NCBI RefSeq assembly: GCF_900104895.1
Contig: NZ_LT629742.1
Location: forward strand, 3,658,001 to 3,722,000
DNA: 64,000 nt
Origin: Microterricola viridarii
Lineage (GTDB): Bacteria; Actinomycetota; Actinomycetes; Actinomycetales; Microbacteriaceae
Reading direction: 5' to 3'
Positions 44,874 through 53,398 of the stretch are shown here, in pieces. How positions within the stretch are numbered: position 1 is the first letter of the stretch; every line of letters begins with the position of its first letter. The notes below the pieces were generated by a model. It was not told the origin of the DNA and ran no database searches. It worked only from the letters and a program-made list of their open reading frames with translations. The position numbers and the translations under genes are program-made.

Positions 44874-45000
44874 CACGTTGGCTCGAGCGAGGAACGAGCG
44901 AAGCCAGCGGGAAGAAGCACGTTGGCTCGAGCGAGGAACGAGCGAAGCCAGCGGGAAGAAGCACGTTGGCTCGAGCGAGGAACGAGCGAAGCCAACGGGT
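44874..45000. repeat. Tandem 44-base repeat, about 2.9 copies, beside an inverted relative
   Basis: Units beginning CACGTTGGCTCGAGCGAGGA start at 44874, 44918 and 44962, nearly identical. Each contains GCGAGGAACGAGC. Upstream (44820-44863) the sequence GCTCGTTCCTCGC occurs in the opposite sense within a TCTCGATACGCTCGTTCCTC-type word. The block abuts the 3-prime end of the ABC exporter gene. No coding use is evident. Confidence 0.85.
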
Positions 45001-45018
45001 CGGGCGCACGCGCGGCGG

Positions 45019-46968
45019 CTAGTCCGGCAGCGCCTCCACCGGCAGCTCGATGCCGATCGCCGAGAGGGCGCTCTGCTCGGCGAACAGTCGCGCGTACACG
45101 CCGCCGGAGACCAGCAGTTCTGCGTGCGTGCCGCGCTCGACCAGCCGCCCGGCTTCGATCACGAAGATGACGTCGGCGTTGACCACCGTCGAGAGCCGGT
45201 GCGCGATCGCGATCGTGGTGCGCCCGCGGGCGGCGTCGTCCAGCGCCGACTGCACGATCCGCTCCGAGATCACGTCGAGCGCGCTCGTCGCCTCGTCCAG
45301 CACGAGCACGGCCGGGTCCTTCAGCAGCACCCGCGCGATCGCGATCCGCTGCTTCTCTCCGCCGGAGAGCCGGTAGCCGCGCTCCCCCACCTGGGTGTCG
45401 TAGCCGGCCGGGAACGCCGCGATCGTGTCGTGGATGTTCGCGGCGCGGGTGGCCCGCTCCAGCTCCTCGTCGGTGGCGTCCGGTTTCGCGTAGCGCAGGT
45501 TCTCAGCGATGCTCGCGTGAAACAGGTAGGTCTCCTGGCTGACGATGCCGATGTTGCCGACCAGCGACTGCTGGGTGAGCTCGCGCACGTCGTGCCCGGC
45601 GAAGCGCACCGCCCCCTCCGTGGCCTCGTACAGCCGCGGCACCAGGTAGGACACCGTCGTCTTGCCCGCCCCGCTCGGCCCGACGAAGGCCGCGTACTGC
45701 CCGGGCTCGACGACGAAGGAGACCTCGTCGAGGGTGGGCCGCTCGCCCGCGTCCTGGTCTGGGTAGCGGAAGCTGACCCGGTCGAACTCGACGCGGCCGA
45801 GCTCTGCGGATGCCGCGGGGCCCGCCGACTCAAGTGAGACGGCATCCGGGGCATCCACGATCGCCGGCGTGAGGTCGAGGTACTCGAAGATGCGCGCGAA
45901 CAGGGCAGAGGAGGTCTGCAGGTCGAGCGCGACCCGCATCAGCCCCATCAGCGGGAACATGAGCCGGGCCTGCACCGTGGTGAAGGCGACGATGGTGCCG
46001 GCCGTCACGTCGGTGGCGCCGCCGGCGACCAGGTAGCCGGCCGCCAGGTAGACGATGGCGGGGATGCTGGAGAGGAATATGTTGACGAGGGCGAAGAACC
46101 ACTGGCCGCTCATCTGCTGGCGCACCTGCAGCGACACCTGGTTGGCGTTCTCGTCGGCGTAGCGGGAGATCTCGGCGCCCTGCCTGGTGAAGCTCTTGGA
46201 GAGCAGGATGCCGCTGACCGAGAGCGTCTCCTGGGTGATGGCCGTCATCTCCGAGAGCGACTCCTGCGTCTTGGCGGCGATGCGCGCGCGCACCTGGCCG
46301 ACCCGGCGCTGGGCGATCACCATGAACGGCATCAGCACGACCGCGATGAGGGTGAGCTGCCAGTTCAGCAGGAGCATCGCGATGAAGGCCGCGATCACGG
46401 TGACGGTGTTGCCGAGCACGCTCGAAATGGTGTTGGTGAGCACGCTGGCGACGCCGCCGACGTCGTTCTGCAGGCGGGATTGGATGACGCCGGTCTTGGT
46501 GCGGGTGAAGAAGCTCAGCTCCATCGCCTGCAGGTGGGTGAACAGCCGCACGCGCAGGGCGCCCATCACCGTGTTGCCGACGGTGGCGGTGAGCCAGGTC
46601 TGCCAGACGCCGAGCAGCGCGCTGGCGACGAAGACGACGACCATGGCGCCGACCAGCCAGCCGAGCAGGGCGAGGTCGGGCCCGCCGGATGCCGGGAACA
46701 GCGCGTGGTCGAAGACGCGCTGCGTGATCAGCGGCGGGATGACGCTGAGCGCCGCCCCGACCAGCACCAGCACGACCGTGACGACGAGGGCGGCCTTGTG
46801 CGGGGCGAACAGTGCCGCGATGCGGCTGAGCAGGTGCGGAACTCTGGGGGCCTCCGCGTTGATCGCGCGCTGCGCCCGCTCGTCGGCGGCGCTGACGCGG
46901 CCACCGCCCCGGCCGCCTCCGCCGCCTCCCCCGGCGCCGCGGCCCCCGCCGCCCATCGATCCACTCAT
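45019..46968 (-). CDS. ABC exporter, fused membrane and ATPase half-transporter
   Basis: The 649-residue protein of the MsbA/LmrA type starts with a very Gly-rich segment (about 1-28). Six membrane helices follow (about 60-345), then the ATPase (about 395-640) with Walker A GPSGAGKTT, signature LSGGEKQR and Walker B VLVLDEATSALD. It acts as a homodimer or with a partner, exporting lipids, peptides or drugs. It stands alone. The Gly-rich start is encoded by GC-only sequence and could include start misassignment; a later GTG (VSAADERAQ) is possible. Confidence 0.87.
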   Translation of the reverse strand: MSGSMGGGGRGAGGGGGGGRGGGRVSAADERAQRAINAEAPRVPHLLSRIAALFAPHKAALVVTVVLVLVGAALSVIPPLITQRVFDHALFPASGGPDLALLGWLVGAMVVVFVASALLGVWQTWLTATVGNTVMGALRVRLFTHLQAMELSFFTRTKTGVIQSRLQNDVGGVASVLTNTISSVLGNTVTVIAAFIAMLLLNWQLTLIAVVLMPFMVIAQRRVGQVRARIAAKTQESLSEMTAITQETLSVSGILLSKSFTRQGAEISRYADENANQVSLQVRQQMSGQWFFALVNIFLSSIPAIVYLAAGYLVAGGATDVTAGTIVAFTTVQARLMFPLMGLMRVALDLQTSSALFARIFEYLDLTPAIVDAPDAVSLESAGPAASAELGRVEFDRVSFRYPDQDAGERPTLDEVSFVVEPGQYAAFVGPSGAGKTTVSYLVPRLYEATEGAVRFAGHDVRELTQQSLVGNIGIVSQETYLFHASIAENLRYAKPDATDEELERATRAANIHDTIAAFPAGYDTQVGERGYRLSGGEKQRIAIARVLLKDPAVLVLDEATSALDVISERIVQSALDDAARGRTTIAIAHRLSTVVNADVIFVIEAGRLVERGTHAELLVSGGVYARLFAEQSALSAIGIELPVEALPD

Positions 46969-47088
46969 AGCTTCACCCTAGGACCTCCCCCCGACCGCGG
47001 GCCCAGCTGCGCCGCCAGCCGGGGAGGTGGGCCGGGCTGCGAGGCGCGGGGCAGCGCCCACGCCTCGCGCCTAGCCCGCGCCCCGCGC

Positions 47089-48069
47089 CTAGCCCTTGGT
47101 CGAGCCGGCCAGCAGCCCGCGCACGAAGTAGCGCTGCAGCGCGAAGAACACGATCAGCGGCACGATGATCGCCACGAAGGCGCCCGCCGTCAACAGGTTC
47201 CAGTCCTGCCCGCGGCTTCCCGAGATCTCGGCCAGCAGCTTGGTGATCGGCGCGACCTTGCCGTCGGCGAAGACGAGGGCGACCAGGAGGTCGTTCCAGA
47301 CCCAGAGGAACTGGAAGATCGCGAACGACGCGATCGCCGGCATGGTCAGCGGCAGCACGATCCGGAAGAAGATCTGCCCGTGGCCGGCTCCGTCCACCCG
47401 TGCGGCCTCGATCACCTCGCCCGGAATCTCGGTGATGAAGTTGTACAACAGGTAGATCGCCAACGGCAGAGCGAAGATCGAGTGCGCGATCCACACCTGG
47501 GTGTAGCCGACGCCGGCGTCCAGGTTGCCAAACAGCTCCACGTTGCCGATCTTGATTCCGCGCGAGAACAGGCTGAGCAGCGGCACCAGCGCCATCTGGA
47601 TGGGCACGATCTGCAGCGCGAACACCCCGATGAACAGGGCGTTGCGCCCCTTGAAGTCGATCCACGCGAAGGCGTAGGCGGCGAGCGTGGCGATGCACAG
47701 CGGGATGAGGGTGGCGGGGATCGTGATGGCGATGGAGTTGAGAAAGGAGTCGGCCATCGTCAGCTGGCTGTTGCCCGCCGCGAGGACGTCCCGGTAGTTG
47801 TCCAGCGTCACCGCGGGGTTGGCGAACCAGGTCCACCAGCCGGAGCGGGTGATGTCGGCGGCGGGGCGGATCGACGAGATGAACAGGCCGAGGGTCGGCA
47901 CTGTCCAGAACACGGCGATCAGCAGTGCGGCGAGCGTCGCCCAGCGGTTGGTGAGCCGGTTCTTGACCCGGCCCTGCGCGGTGTCGTTCCCGCTGCGCCC
48001 GAACGCCGCACCGCGGCGGGCGCGGCCGGAGCCTGCGGTGGTGACCAGCTCGGTCTCTGTGCGGCTCAT
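47089..48069 (-). CDS. Carbohydrate ABC permease, MalG/AglG-like
   Basis: The 326-residue permease of the MalG family has about six helices after a 40-residue polar start. The EAA loop is EIPGEVIEAARVDGAGHGQIFFRIVLPL, and the C-terminus LQRYFVRGLLAGSTKG is typical. ATG 48069 overlaps the upstream permease stop by four bases (ATGA). It forms the channel with the 48066-49199 product. No ATPase is in the cluster, so a shared MsiK-type ATPase encoded elsewhere is expected. Confidence 0.88.
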   Translation of the reverse strand: MSRTETELVTTAGSGRARRGAAFGRSGNDTAQGRVKNRLTNRWATLAALLIAVFWTVPTLGLFISSIRPAADITRSGWWTWFANPAVTLDNYRDVLAAGNSQLTMADSFLNSIAITIPATLIPLCIATLAAYAFAWIDFKGRNALFIGVFALQIVPIQMALVPLLSLFSRGIKIGNVELFGNLDAGVGYTQVWIAHSIFALPLAIYLLYNFITEIPGEVIEAARVDGAGHGQIFFRIVLPLTMPAIASFAIFQFLWVWNDLLVALVFADGKVAPITKLLAEISGSRGQDWNLLTAGAFVAIIVPLIVFFALQRYFVRGLLAGSTKG

Positions 48070-49199
48070 CGGATTTCCCTCTGCTTGGCGAGCTGTCTGG
48101 CGTTGTACACGATGATCGGCACGACCAACAGGAACAGCACCAGCGCGAGCGCCGCCGAGCGACCGAGCTCGAAGCCCTTCCACTGGCTGTACATCTCATT
48201 GGCCAGCACGCTCGTGCCGTTGGCGCCGGCTGTCATGGTGCGCACGATGTCGAAGACCTTCAGCGACACAATGGAGATGGTGGTGAGCACGACGATGAGC
48301 GACGGCTTGATCGCCTGCACGGTGACGTTGCGGAAGCGCTGCCAGCCGTTCGCCCCGTCGATCTCGGCGGCCTCCAGCTGCTCGACCGGCACACCCTTGA
48401 TGGCCGCGGAGAGCACGACCATGGCGAAGCCGGTCTGGATCCAGATCATCACGACGATCAGGAAGAACGTGTTCCAGGGCTGATGCGCCAGCCAGGCGAC
48501 GGGCTCGCCGCCGAACATGACCACAATCTGGTTGAGCAGGCCGATCTGCGGCTGGTCGGCCGGGCGCGCCGTGTACATGAAGCCCCAGATGATGCTCGCC
48601 CCGACGAAGGAGATCGCCATCGGCATGAAGACGAGGGCCTTGAAGTACTTCTCACCGCGCGACTTGTCGATGAACACCGCGTAGGCCAGGCCGATGACCG
48701 TCGCGAGGATCGGCACGAAGATGACCCAGATGATCGTGTTGACGACGGTGCGGATGCCGGTCTCCTGGGTGAAGATCCAGACGAAGTTCTCGAAGCCGAC
48801 GAAGCGGTTGCCGCGGCTGTTCATGAAGGCCTGCCCCGTCGTGATGATCGTGGGGTAGATCAGGCCGATCGCGATCAGCAGGAAGGCGGGGGTGAGGAAG
48901 CCGACCAGTTGGAACAGGTAGCCGGCGCCCTGCCTGGAGCGGTAGTCGAGCCAGAAGAAGACTCCGCCGAGCACGGCGGCCACGGCCGCGGCCCAGAGCA
49001 CGGAGCCGAGGAACAGGAACGCCAGCAGCGGCACCAGCACGCATGCGGCGAGCCGGATCACCGTGTACTTGCGCCCGCTGCGGGGTGCGACCTCGAGCAA
49101 GAAGATCAGCAGCGCGATCACGGCGCCGAAGGCAATCACCACGACGACGACTTGCAGCAACGCCGGCAAGCTCGCTATCCAACTGAAGAACGCGGACAT
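48066..49199 (-). CDS. Carbohydrate ABC permease, MalF/AglF-like
   Basis: The 377-residue permease has about eight helices, two of them an N-terminal extension (about 15-90) seen in alpha-glucoside permeases. The EAA loop is PVEQLEAAEIDGANGWQRFRNVTVQAI. With the MalG-like partner and the binding protein upstream it forms an importer, probably for alpha-glucosides or another oligosaccharide. It lies 87 bases after the binding-protein gene, beyond a strong hairpin. Confidence 0.88.
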   Translation of the reverse strand: MSAFFSWIASLPALLQVVVVVIAFGAVIALLIFLLEVAPRSGRKYTVIRLAACVLVPLLAFLFLGSVLWAAAVAAVLGGVFFWLDYRSRQGAGYLFQLVGFLTPAFLLIAIGLIYPTIITTGQAFMNSRGNRFVGFENFVWIFTQETGIRTVVNTIIWVIFVPILATVIGLAYAVFIDKSRGEKYFKALVFMPMAISFVGASIIWGFMYTARPADQPQIGLLNQIVVMFGGEPVAWLAHQPWNTFFLIVVMIWIQTGFAMVVLSAAIKGVPVEQLEAAEIDGANGWQRFRNVTVQAIKPSLIVVLTTISIVSLKVFDIVRTMTAGANGTSVLANEMYSQWKGFELGRSAALALVLFLLVVPIIVYNARQLAKQREIR

Positions 49200-49237
49200 G
49201 GGCCCTCTCTCGTGTTCGCTGGTACCTGTGTTGAGGT

Positions 49238-49275
49238 GAGCGGATGCCGGTGGCCAGAGCCACCGGCATCCGCTC
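49238..49275 (-). terminator. Seventeen-base-pair hairpin between binding-protein and permease genes
   Basis: A perfect stem (GAGCGGATGCCGGTGGC / GCCACCGGCATCCGCTC) with loop CAGA starts 12 bases past the binding-protein stop. It carries the GGATGCCG word. Partial termination or mRNA protection here would raise binding protein over permease. Confidence 0.75.
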
Positions 49276-49286
49276 CTGTGAGGGTG

Positions 49287-50630
49287 CTACTCAGACGGCC
49301 AGGAGGCGTCGATCGTCTTCAGCACCTCTTCGGTGGACTTGCCGTTGATCCAGTCGACCATCCCCGTCCAGAACGAGCCGGCGCCCACGATGCTGGGCAT
49401 CAGGTCGGAGGCGTCGAACCGGAACGTGGTGCTCGGGTCCTGCAGGATCGTGATCGCTTCCTGCAGGATCGGGCTGGAGGCGTTGGCCGGGTCGAGGCCC
49501 TTGTTGGCGCTCAGCACGCCGCCCAGGGCGACGCGGCTGTTGGCCCAGTCGGCGCTCGAGAGGTACTCCTGCACCTTGATGGTGTCGGCGTCGTTGGAGA
49601 ATGCGCCAACGATCTCGCCACCACCGGTCACGGCGTTGCCGCCAGCCTCAACAGAGGGGGTGATGAAGGCCCAGATGTCGGCGTCGGGGCCCACCGTGGC
49701 GTTGCCGTTCTTCGGGTCTTGCAGGAAGCCGTCGAAGAAGCTGGCCTGGTGGGTCATCGCGCAGGTTCCGTCGCCCATGACACGGGCGACATCGCCGAAC
49801 GGGGTGGCGTTGATCGTGCGCACGTCGCCGTAGCCGGCGTTGACGTAGTCCGGGTTGAGCAGGATCTCACCGAGCGAGTCGAATGCGTCCGAGATCGCCG
49901 GGTCGGTGAACGGGATCTCGTGGCTGACCCACTTGTCGTAGGTCTCCGGTCCGGACTGGCGCAGCACGATGTCTTCGATCCAGTCGGTTCCGGGCCAGCC
50001 CGTTGCGGCGTCGGAGCCGAACCCAGCGCACCACGGCGGCTTGCCCGTTGCCGTCTGGATGGTCTTGGTGAGCGTCATCATCTCGTCCCAGGTGGTGGGA
50101 ACCTCGACGCCCCACTCGGCGAACTGTGCCGGCGAGTACCAGACGAAGCCCTTGAGGCTGGCCATCAGCGGAGCCCCGAAGAGAGTGCCGTCCACGCTGG
50201 CGTAACCGGCCCAGTCCTCCGACCAGCCGTCCTTGACGTTCGTGGCGACGCCATCCGGCGCGAGCTGGATGTAGTCACGCGAGACCATGTCCGAGAAGAG
50301 CCCTGGCTGCGGGAAGATGGCGAGGTCCGGGGCGTTGCCGCCCTGCGCACGAATGGCGATCTGGGTCTCGAACTCCTTGCTGCCCTCGTACTGGATGTCA
50401 ATGTTGTTGGCCTTCTCCCAGTCGGCCCACGACTGCTCCAGAAGCTCGGCCTCGGTGTCGACGATCGTGCCGTAGATCGTCACAACGCCATCCGCCTCGC
50501 CCGCGTCGCCTGGCCCGGCCGGGGCGCTGCCCCCACCGCCCGAATCAGACGCGCACCCTGAGAGCAGAAGCCCCAGGGCCGCGAGGGCTGCCACCGGCAG
50601 AAGTACCCGGCGAGAATTCTTCAACTGCAT
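49287..50630 (-). CDS. Extracellular carbohydrate-binding lipoprotein, AglE-like
   Basis: The 447-residue family-1 solute-binding protein has lipobox LLLSGC (C26) and a Gly/Ser linker. A binding fold follows, with VVTIYGTIVDTEAELLEQSWADWEKANNIDIQYEG, AQGGNAPDLAIFPQPG and GDGTCAMTHQASFF. AglE/ThuE-like receptors bind alpha-glucosides such as trehalose, maltose or sucrose; the exact sugar cannot be read. It is first in the operon, behind a LacI-type operator at 50652. Confidence 0.87.
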   Translation of the reverse strand: MQLKNSRRVLLPVAALAALGLLLSGCASDSGGGGSAPAGPGDAGEADGVVTIYGTIVDTEAELLEQSWADWEKANNIDIQYEGSKEFETQIAIRAQGGNAPDLAIFPQPGLFSDMVSRDYIQLAPDGVATNVKDGWSEDWAGYASVDGTLFGAPLMASLKGFVWYSPAQFAEWGVEVPTTWDEMMTLTKTIQTATGKPPWCAGFGSDAATGWPGTDWIEDIVLRQSGPETYDKWVSHEIPFTDPAISDAFDSLGEILLNPDYVNAGYGDVRTINATPFGDVARVMGDGTCAMTHQASFFDGFLQDPKNGNATVGPDADIWAFITPSVEAGGNAVTGGGEIVGAFSNDADTIKVQEYLSSADWANSRVALGGVLSANKGLDPANASSPILQEAITILQDPSTTFRFDASDLMPSIVGAGSFWTGMVDWINGKSTEEVLKTIDASWPSE

Positions 50631-50651
50631 GATTCCTCCTCATTGAGTGCG

Positions 50652-50665
50652 TGAGAGCGCTCCCA
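50652..50665 (-). promoter_or_regulatory. LacI-type operator upstream of the AglE-like gene
   Basis: TGAGAGCGCTCCCA is a 14-base palindrome with one mismatched pair around central GAGCGCTC-like symmetry, the form used by LacI-family maltose/glucoside regulators. It lies 22 bases before the start codon. No LacI gene adjoins this operon, so the regulator must be encoded elsewhere. Confidence 0.6.
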
Positions 50666-50848
50666 CGTCGGCCAGTCAAGCGAGTGTGCGCAGGATGCGC
50701 AAGGCCGACGAGGGGATCGTCACGACAACGTTAAGCAGTGAGTGCCGCTCAACTCAATGATTCCGGAGCGCGGCGGTGCCGCTGACAGTCGAATCGTTAT
50801 CCGGCTCGGCGGCCCCATCCGGGCGCCAGAGCGCGGTGCGAAGGCGCG

Positions 50849-52102
50849 CTAGGCGTCGCCGAGGCTGATGGCCTGCGCCTCCTCGAGCGGGGATTCCTGC
50901 AGGCCGTCGGCCGCGCGCAGCCAGCGTCGGCCGAGGATCACGATGGCCACGGAGACGAGCACGGCGAGCGCCCCGGCCACGAACGGCGCCGAGGGGGAGA
51001 GTGCCTCGGCCAGCAGCGTCGCGACGGGCGGCGCGACCGCGCCGCCGAGGAAGCGCACGCCGGAGTAGGCGCTGGAGGCGACGGAACGGGGCAGGTCGGT
51101 GGCCTCCATGACGCACTCGGTGAGCACCGTGTTGAGGATGCCGAGCAGCATTCCGCCGACCACGACGCCGACGATCACGGCCGCGAGCGAGTGCACGAAC
51201 AGGGCCATGGCGAGCAGGTCGAGGGCCAGGAGCGGCATCACCAGCCAGAGCACCCGGGTGCGCGGCATCCGCCTGGTGAGGATCGGCGCGACCCAGACCG
51301 AGGTGATCGCGACCGAGACGCCCCAGCCGAAGAAGACCAGGCCGAGGCTGATGGCGTCACCGACGCCGAGCGGCACGAGCGCGAACGGGGTGTAGGCGAG
51401 CAGCACGAAGAAGGCGAAGTTGTAGAACACGGCGGCGGCCGCGAGGATGCCGAGTGCCGGCCGGGCGAGGGCCCGGAACGGCGCGGAGAGGCGCGTCGGG
51501 GCCGGCCGGGCGGCGCCGTCGACCGCGCCGGGCTTCAGCAGCACGAGGATCGCGATGAACCCGACGGCCATGAGCGCCGCCGTGCCGAAGAACGGCCCGC
51601 GCCAGCTGATGCTGCCGAGCAGGCCGCCGAGCAGCGGGCCGATGGCGAGGCCGAGGCCGAGGGCGGCCTCGTAGAGGATGATCGCCGCGGAGGTGCCGCC
51701 GGACGCCGCGCCGACGATGGTCGCCAGCGCGGTCGAGATGAACAGCGCGTTGCCGAGGCCCCAACCGGCGCGGAAGCCGATGATGGTCTCGATGTCGCCG
51801 GCGAGGCCGGCCGCCAGCGCGAAGACCACGATGAGGGCGAGACCCGCCAGCAGCGTCTTCTTCGGGCCGATCCTGCTCGAGATCCAGCTCGTGAAGAACA
51901 TCGCGACCCCGGTGATCACCAGGTAGCTGGTGAAGAGCATGACCGTCTCGGTGGGCGTTGCGCTGAGCTCATCGGCGATGGCCGGCAGGATCGGGTCGAC
52001 CAGGCCGATGCCCATGAACGCGACGACGCTGGCGAAGGCGACAGCCCACACCGCCTTCGGCTGGTGCAGGATGCTGCTGCGGGCTTCGAGAACGTCTGTC
52101 AT
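50849..52102 (-). CDS. MFS transporter, probable drug efflux, partnered with MarR
   Basis: The 417-residue MFS protein has 12 helices. Motif A is present in degenerate form (SSRIGPKKTLLAG), and the antiporter motif-C-like stretch is GLGLAIGPLLGGLLGSISWRGPF, typical of 12-TM DHA1 exporters. Its ATG lies one base after the MarR stop, so the pair forms an operon with the repressor first. Probable function is efflux of a phenolic or antibiotic effector sensed by MarR. Confidence 0.86.
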   Translation of the reverse strand: MTDVLEARSSILHQPKAVWAVAFASVVAFMGIGLVDPILPAIADELSATPTETVMLFTSYLVITGVAMFFTSWISSRIGPKKTLLAGLALIVVFALAAGLAGDIETIIGFRAGWGLGNALFISTALATIVGAASGGTSAAIILYEAALGLGLAIGPLLGGLLGSISWRGPFFGTAALMAVGFIAILVLLKPGAVDGAARPAPTRLSAPFRALARPALGILAAAAVFYNFAFFVLLAYTPFALVPLGVGDAISLGLVFFGWGVSVAITSVWVAPILTRRMPRTRVLWLVMPLLALDLLAMALFVHSLAAVIVGVVVGGMLLGILNTVLTECVMEATDLPRSVASSAYSGVRFLGGAVAPPVATLLAEALSPSAPFVAGALAVLVSVAIVILGRRWLRAADGLQESPLEEAQAISLGDA

Positions 52103-52103
52103 C

Positions 52104-52559
52104 TCATGCTTCTTTCGTTGTCGCGATGGGCGCATCGAGGCGCTGCTGCACAATGCCGACGGCACGGGCGATCGCAGCGATCTCGTCGGGGTCGAGCCCC
52201 TCGAACTGCGGCAGGATCGCGGCGATGAGCTCGGTCCGCCAGGCCTCCAGCGCGGCCTCGCCGCTCTCGGTCGCGGCCAGCAGCGTGGCCCGGGCATCCG
52301 CCGGGTCGGCAACCCGCTGCACCCAGCCGCGCTCCACCAGGGTGTGCACCAGCTTGGTCATGGTGGGCTGCGCCACTCGGCTGAGCGCGGCGAGCCCGCC
52401 CAGGCGCACGGGTCCGGCGTGCCGGAGCGCGCTCAGGGTGCGCCACACGGCCGGGGATTCGGTGCCGTCGGTGAGTTGCGCCGCCATGCGCGTGAGCTTG
52501 TTGCTCACCACGATGAGTTCGCCGAGAACCGCGGGAAGCTGATCGACCGAGTGTGCCAT
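52104..52559 (-). CDS. MarR-family repressor
   Basis: The 151-residue winged-helix regulator has core RLGGLAALSRVAQPTMTKLVHTLVERGWVQRVADPADARATLLAAT, with the D-x-R of the beta wing. It represses itself and the MFS gene behind it. The GGGAGG ribosome site touches the ATG directly, an unusually short spacing. A palindrome at 52567-52591, in front of the gene, is the likely operator. Confidence 0.87.
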   Translation of the reverse strand: MAHSVDQLPAVLGELIVVSNKLTRMAAQLTDGTESPAVWRTLSALRHAGPVRLGGLAALSRVAQPTMTKLVHTLVERGWVQRVADPADARATLLAATESGEAALEAWRTELIAAILPQFEGLDPDEIAAIARAVGIVQQRLDAPIATTKEA

Positions 52560-52566
52560 CCTCCCA

Positions 52567-52591
52567 TTTTACATAGCTTGACTATGCAAAA
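52567..52591 (-). promoter_or_regulatory. MarR-type operator
   Basis: TTTTACATAG and CTATGCAAAA flank CTTGA: ten-base arms with nine matches. This AT-rich palindrome, TTGCATAG...CTATG, is a common MarR box and lies eight bases upstream of the marR start codon. Confidence 0.7.
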
Positions 52592-52674
52592 GACCGCTCC
52601 CGCCATTTCTCGGTGGAAGTGGGCACCGCCCGCACCCCCGAAGTGGGCCTGAGCCCCGTCAGTATGATGGCGAC

Positions 52675-53340
52675 ATGACAGGCGTGCCACACAGCGAGGG
52701 GGAATCGGCTCGCGTCACTCGGATTCTGCGCGAGGAGATCATCGGAGGCGCGCGGGGGCCGGGCTCGCGCCTGGTCGAACGCGAGATCGCCGCGGCCCTC
52801 GGCGTCAGTCGTGTGCCGGTGCGTGAGGCGCTGCGCGTCCTGCTTGCGGAGGGCCTCGTCTCGCCGCGGCCGAACAGCTGGATGACGGTGCGCCAGTTCT
52901 CCGAACGCGACATCGAGGAGCTCTTCGAGATGCGTGCCGCGATCGACTCCCTCGCGTTCGCCCTCGCCGCCCGCAACGCGAGCGCGAGCGAGCTCGCGCG
53001 GCTCGCCCTGGCTTTGTCAGACGAATCGAAGTCCGCGGCGAATGGCGACGCGGCCGCCTCGCGGGCCGGATCCGCGGCCTTCCACGAGATTGTGATTGAG
53101 ATCTCGGGCAACTCGCTGCTCGCCGAGATCTGGCGAACCCTGAGTGGGCGGATGCGCTGGCTGCTCGGCCAGCACGACCACCCCATCGAGATGCACGAGG
53201 AACACGCGCGGCTGTACGCCGCACTCGCCAGCCACGACGAGGAGGCCGCGGCCGCGCTCGCACTGGCACACCTGGAGACGAGCCGACGCGCTTTCGAACG
53301 CCACCTTGCGCTCGAGCCGGACGACGCGGCTCAGGCCTGA
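52675..53340 (+). CDS. GntR-family regulator, FadR/FCD subgroup
   Basis: The 221-residue regulator has an N-terminal winged helix (about 10-75, REIAAALGVSRVPVREALRVLLAEGLV) and a helical FCD ligand domain (about 85-210). Metal or ligand residues are in the helices with DSLAFALAARNA, AFHEIVIEISGN and HEEHARLYAALASHD. It is transcribed toward the ABC operon and convergent with it. Operators TTTGGTATACCAAA in front of the binding protein and the propeller gene are of the FCD-GntR type, so it is the natural regulator of both. Confidence 0.88.
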   Translation: MTGVPHSEGESARVTRILREEIIGGARGPGSRLVEREIAAALGVSRVPVREALRVLLAEGLVSPRPNSWMTVRQFSERDIEELFEMRAAIDSLAFALAARNASASELARLALALSDESKSAANGDAAASRAGSAAFHEIVIEISGNSLLAEIWRTLSGRMRWLLGQHDHPIEMHEEHARLYAALASHDEEAAAALALAHLETSRRAFERHLALEPDDAAQA

Positions 53341-53398
53341 GCCCGCGCGGCCCCACGCCGGCGCCCGCCGCCAGTCGGCGGCCGGGCCCCTGGCCCCG

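Noticed and set aside
44874-45000. Possible CRISPR array
   Set aside because: The 44-base units are contiguous with no unique spacers, and no cas gene is present.
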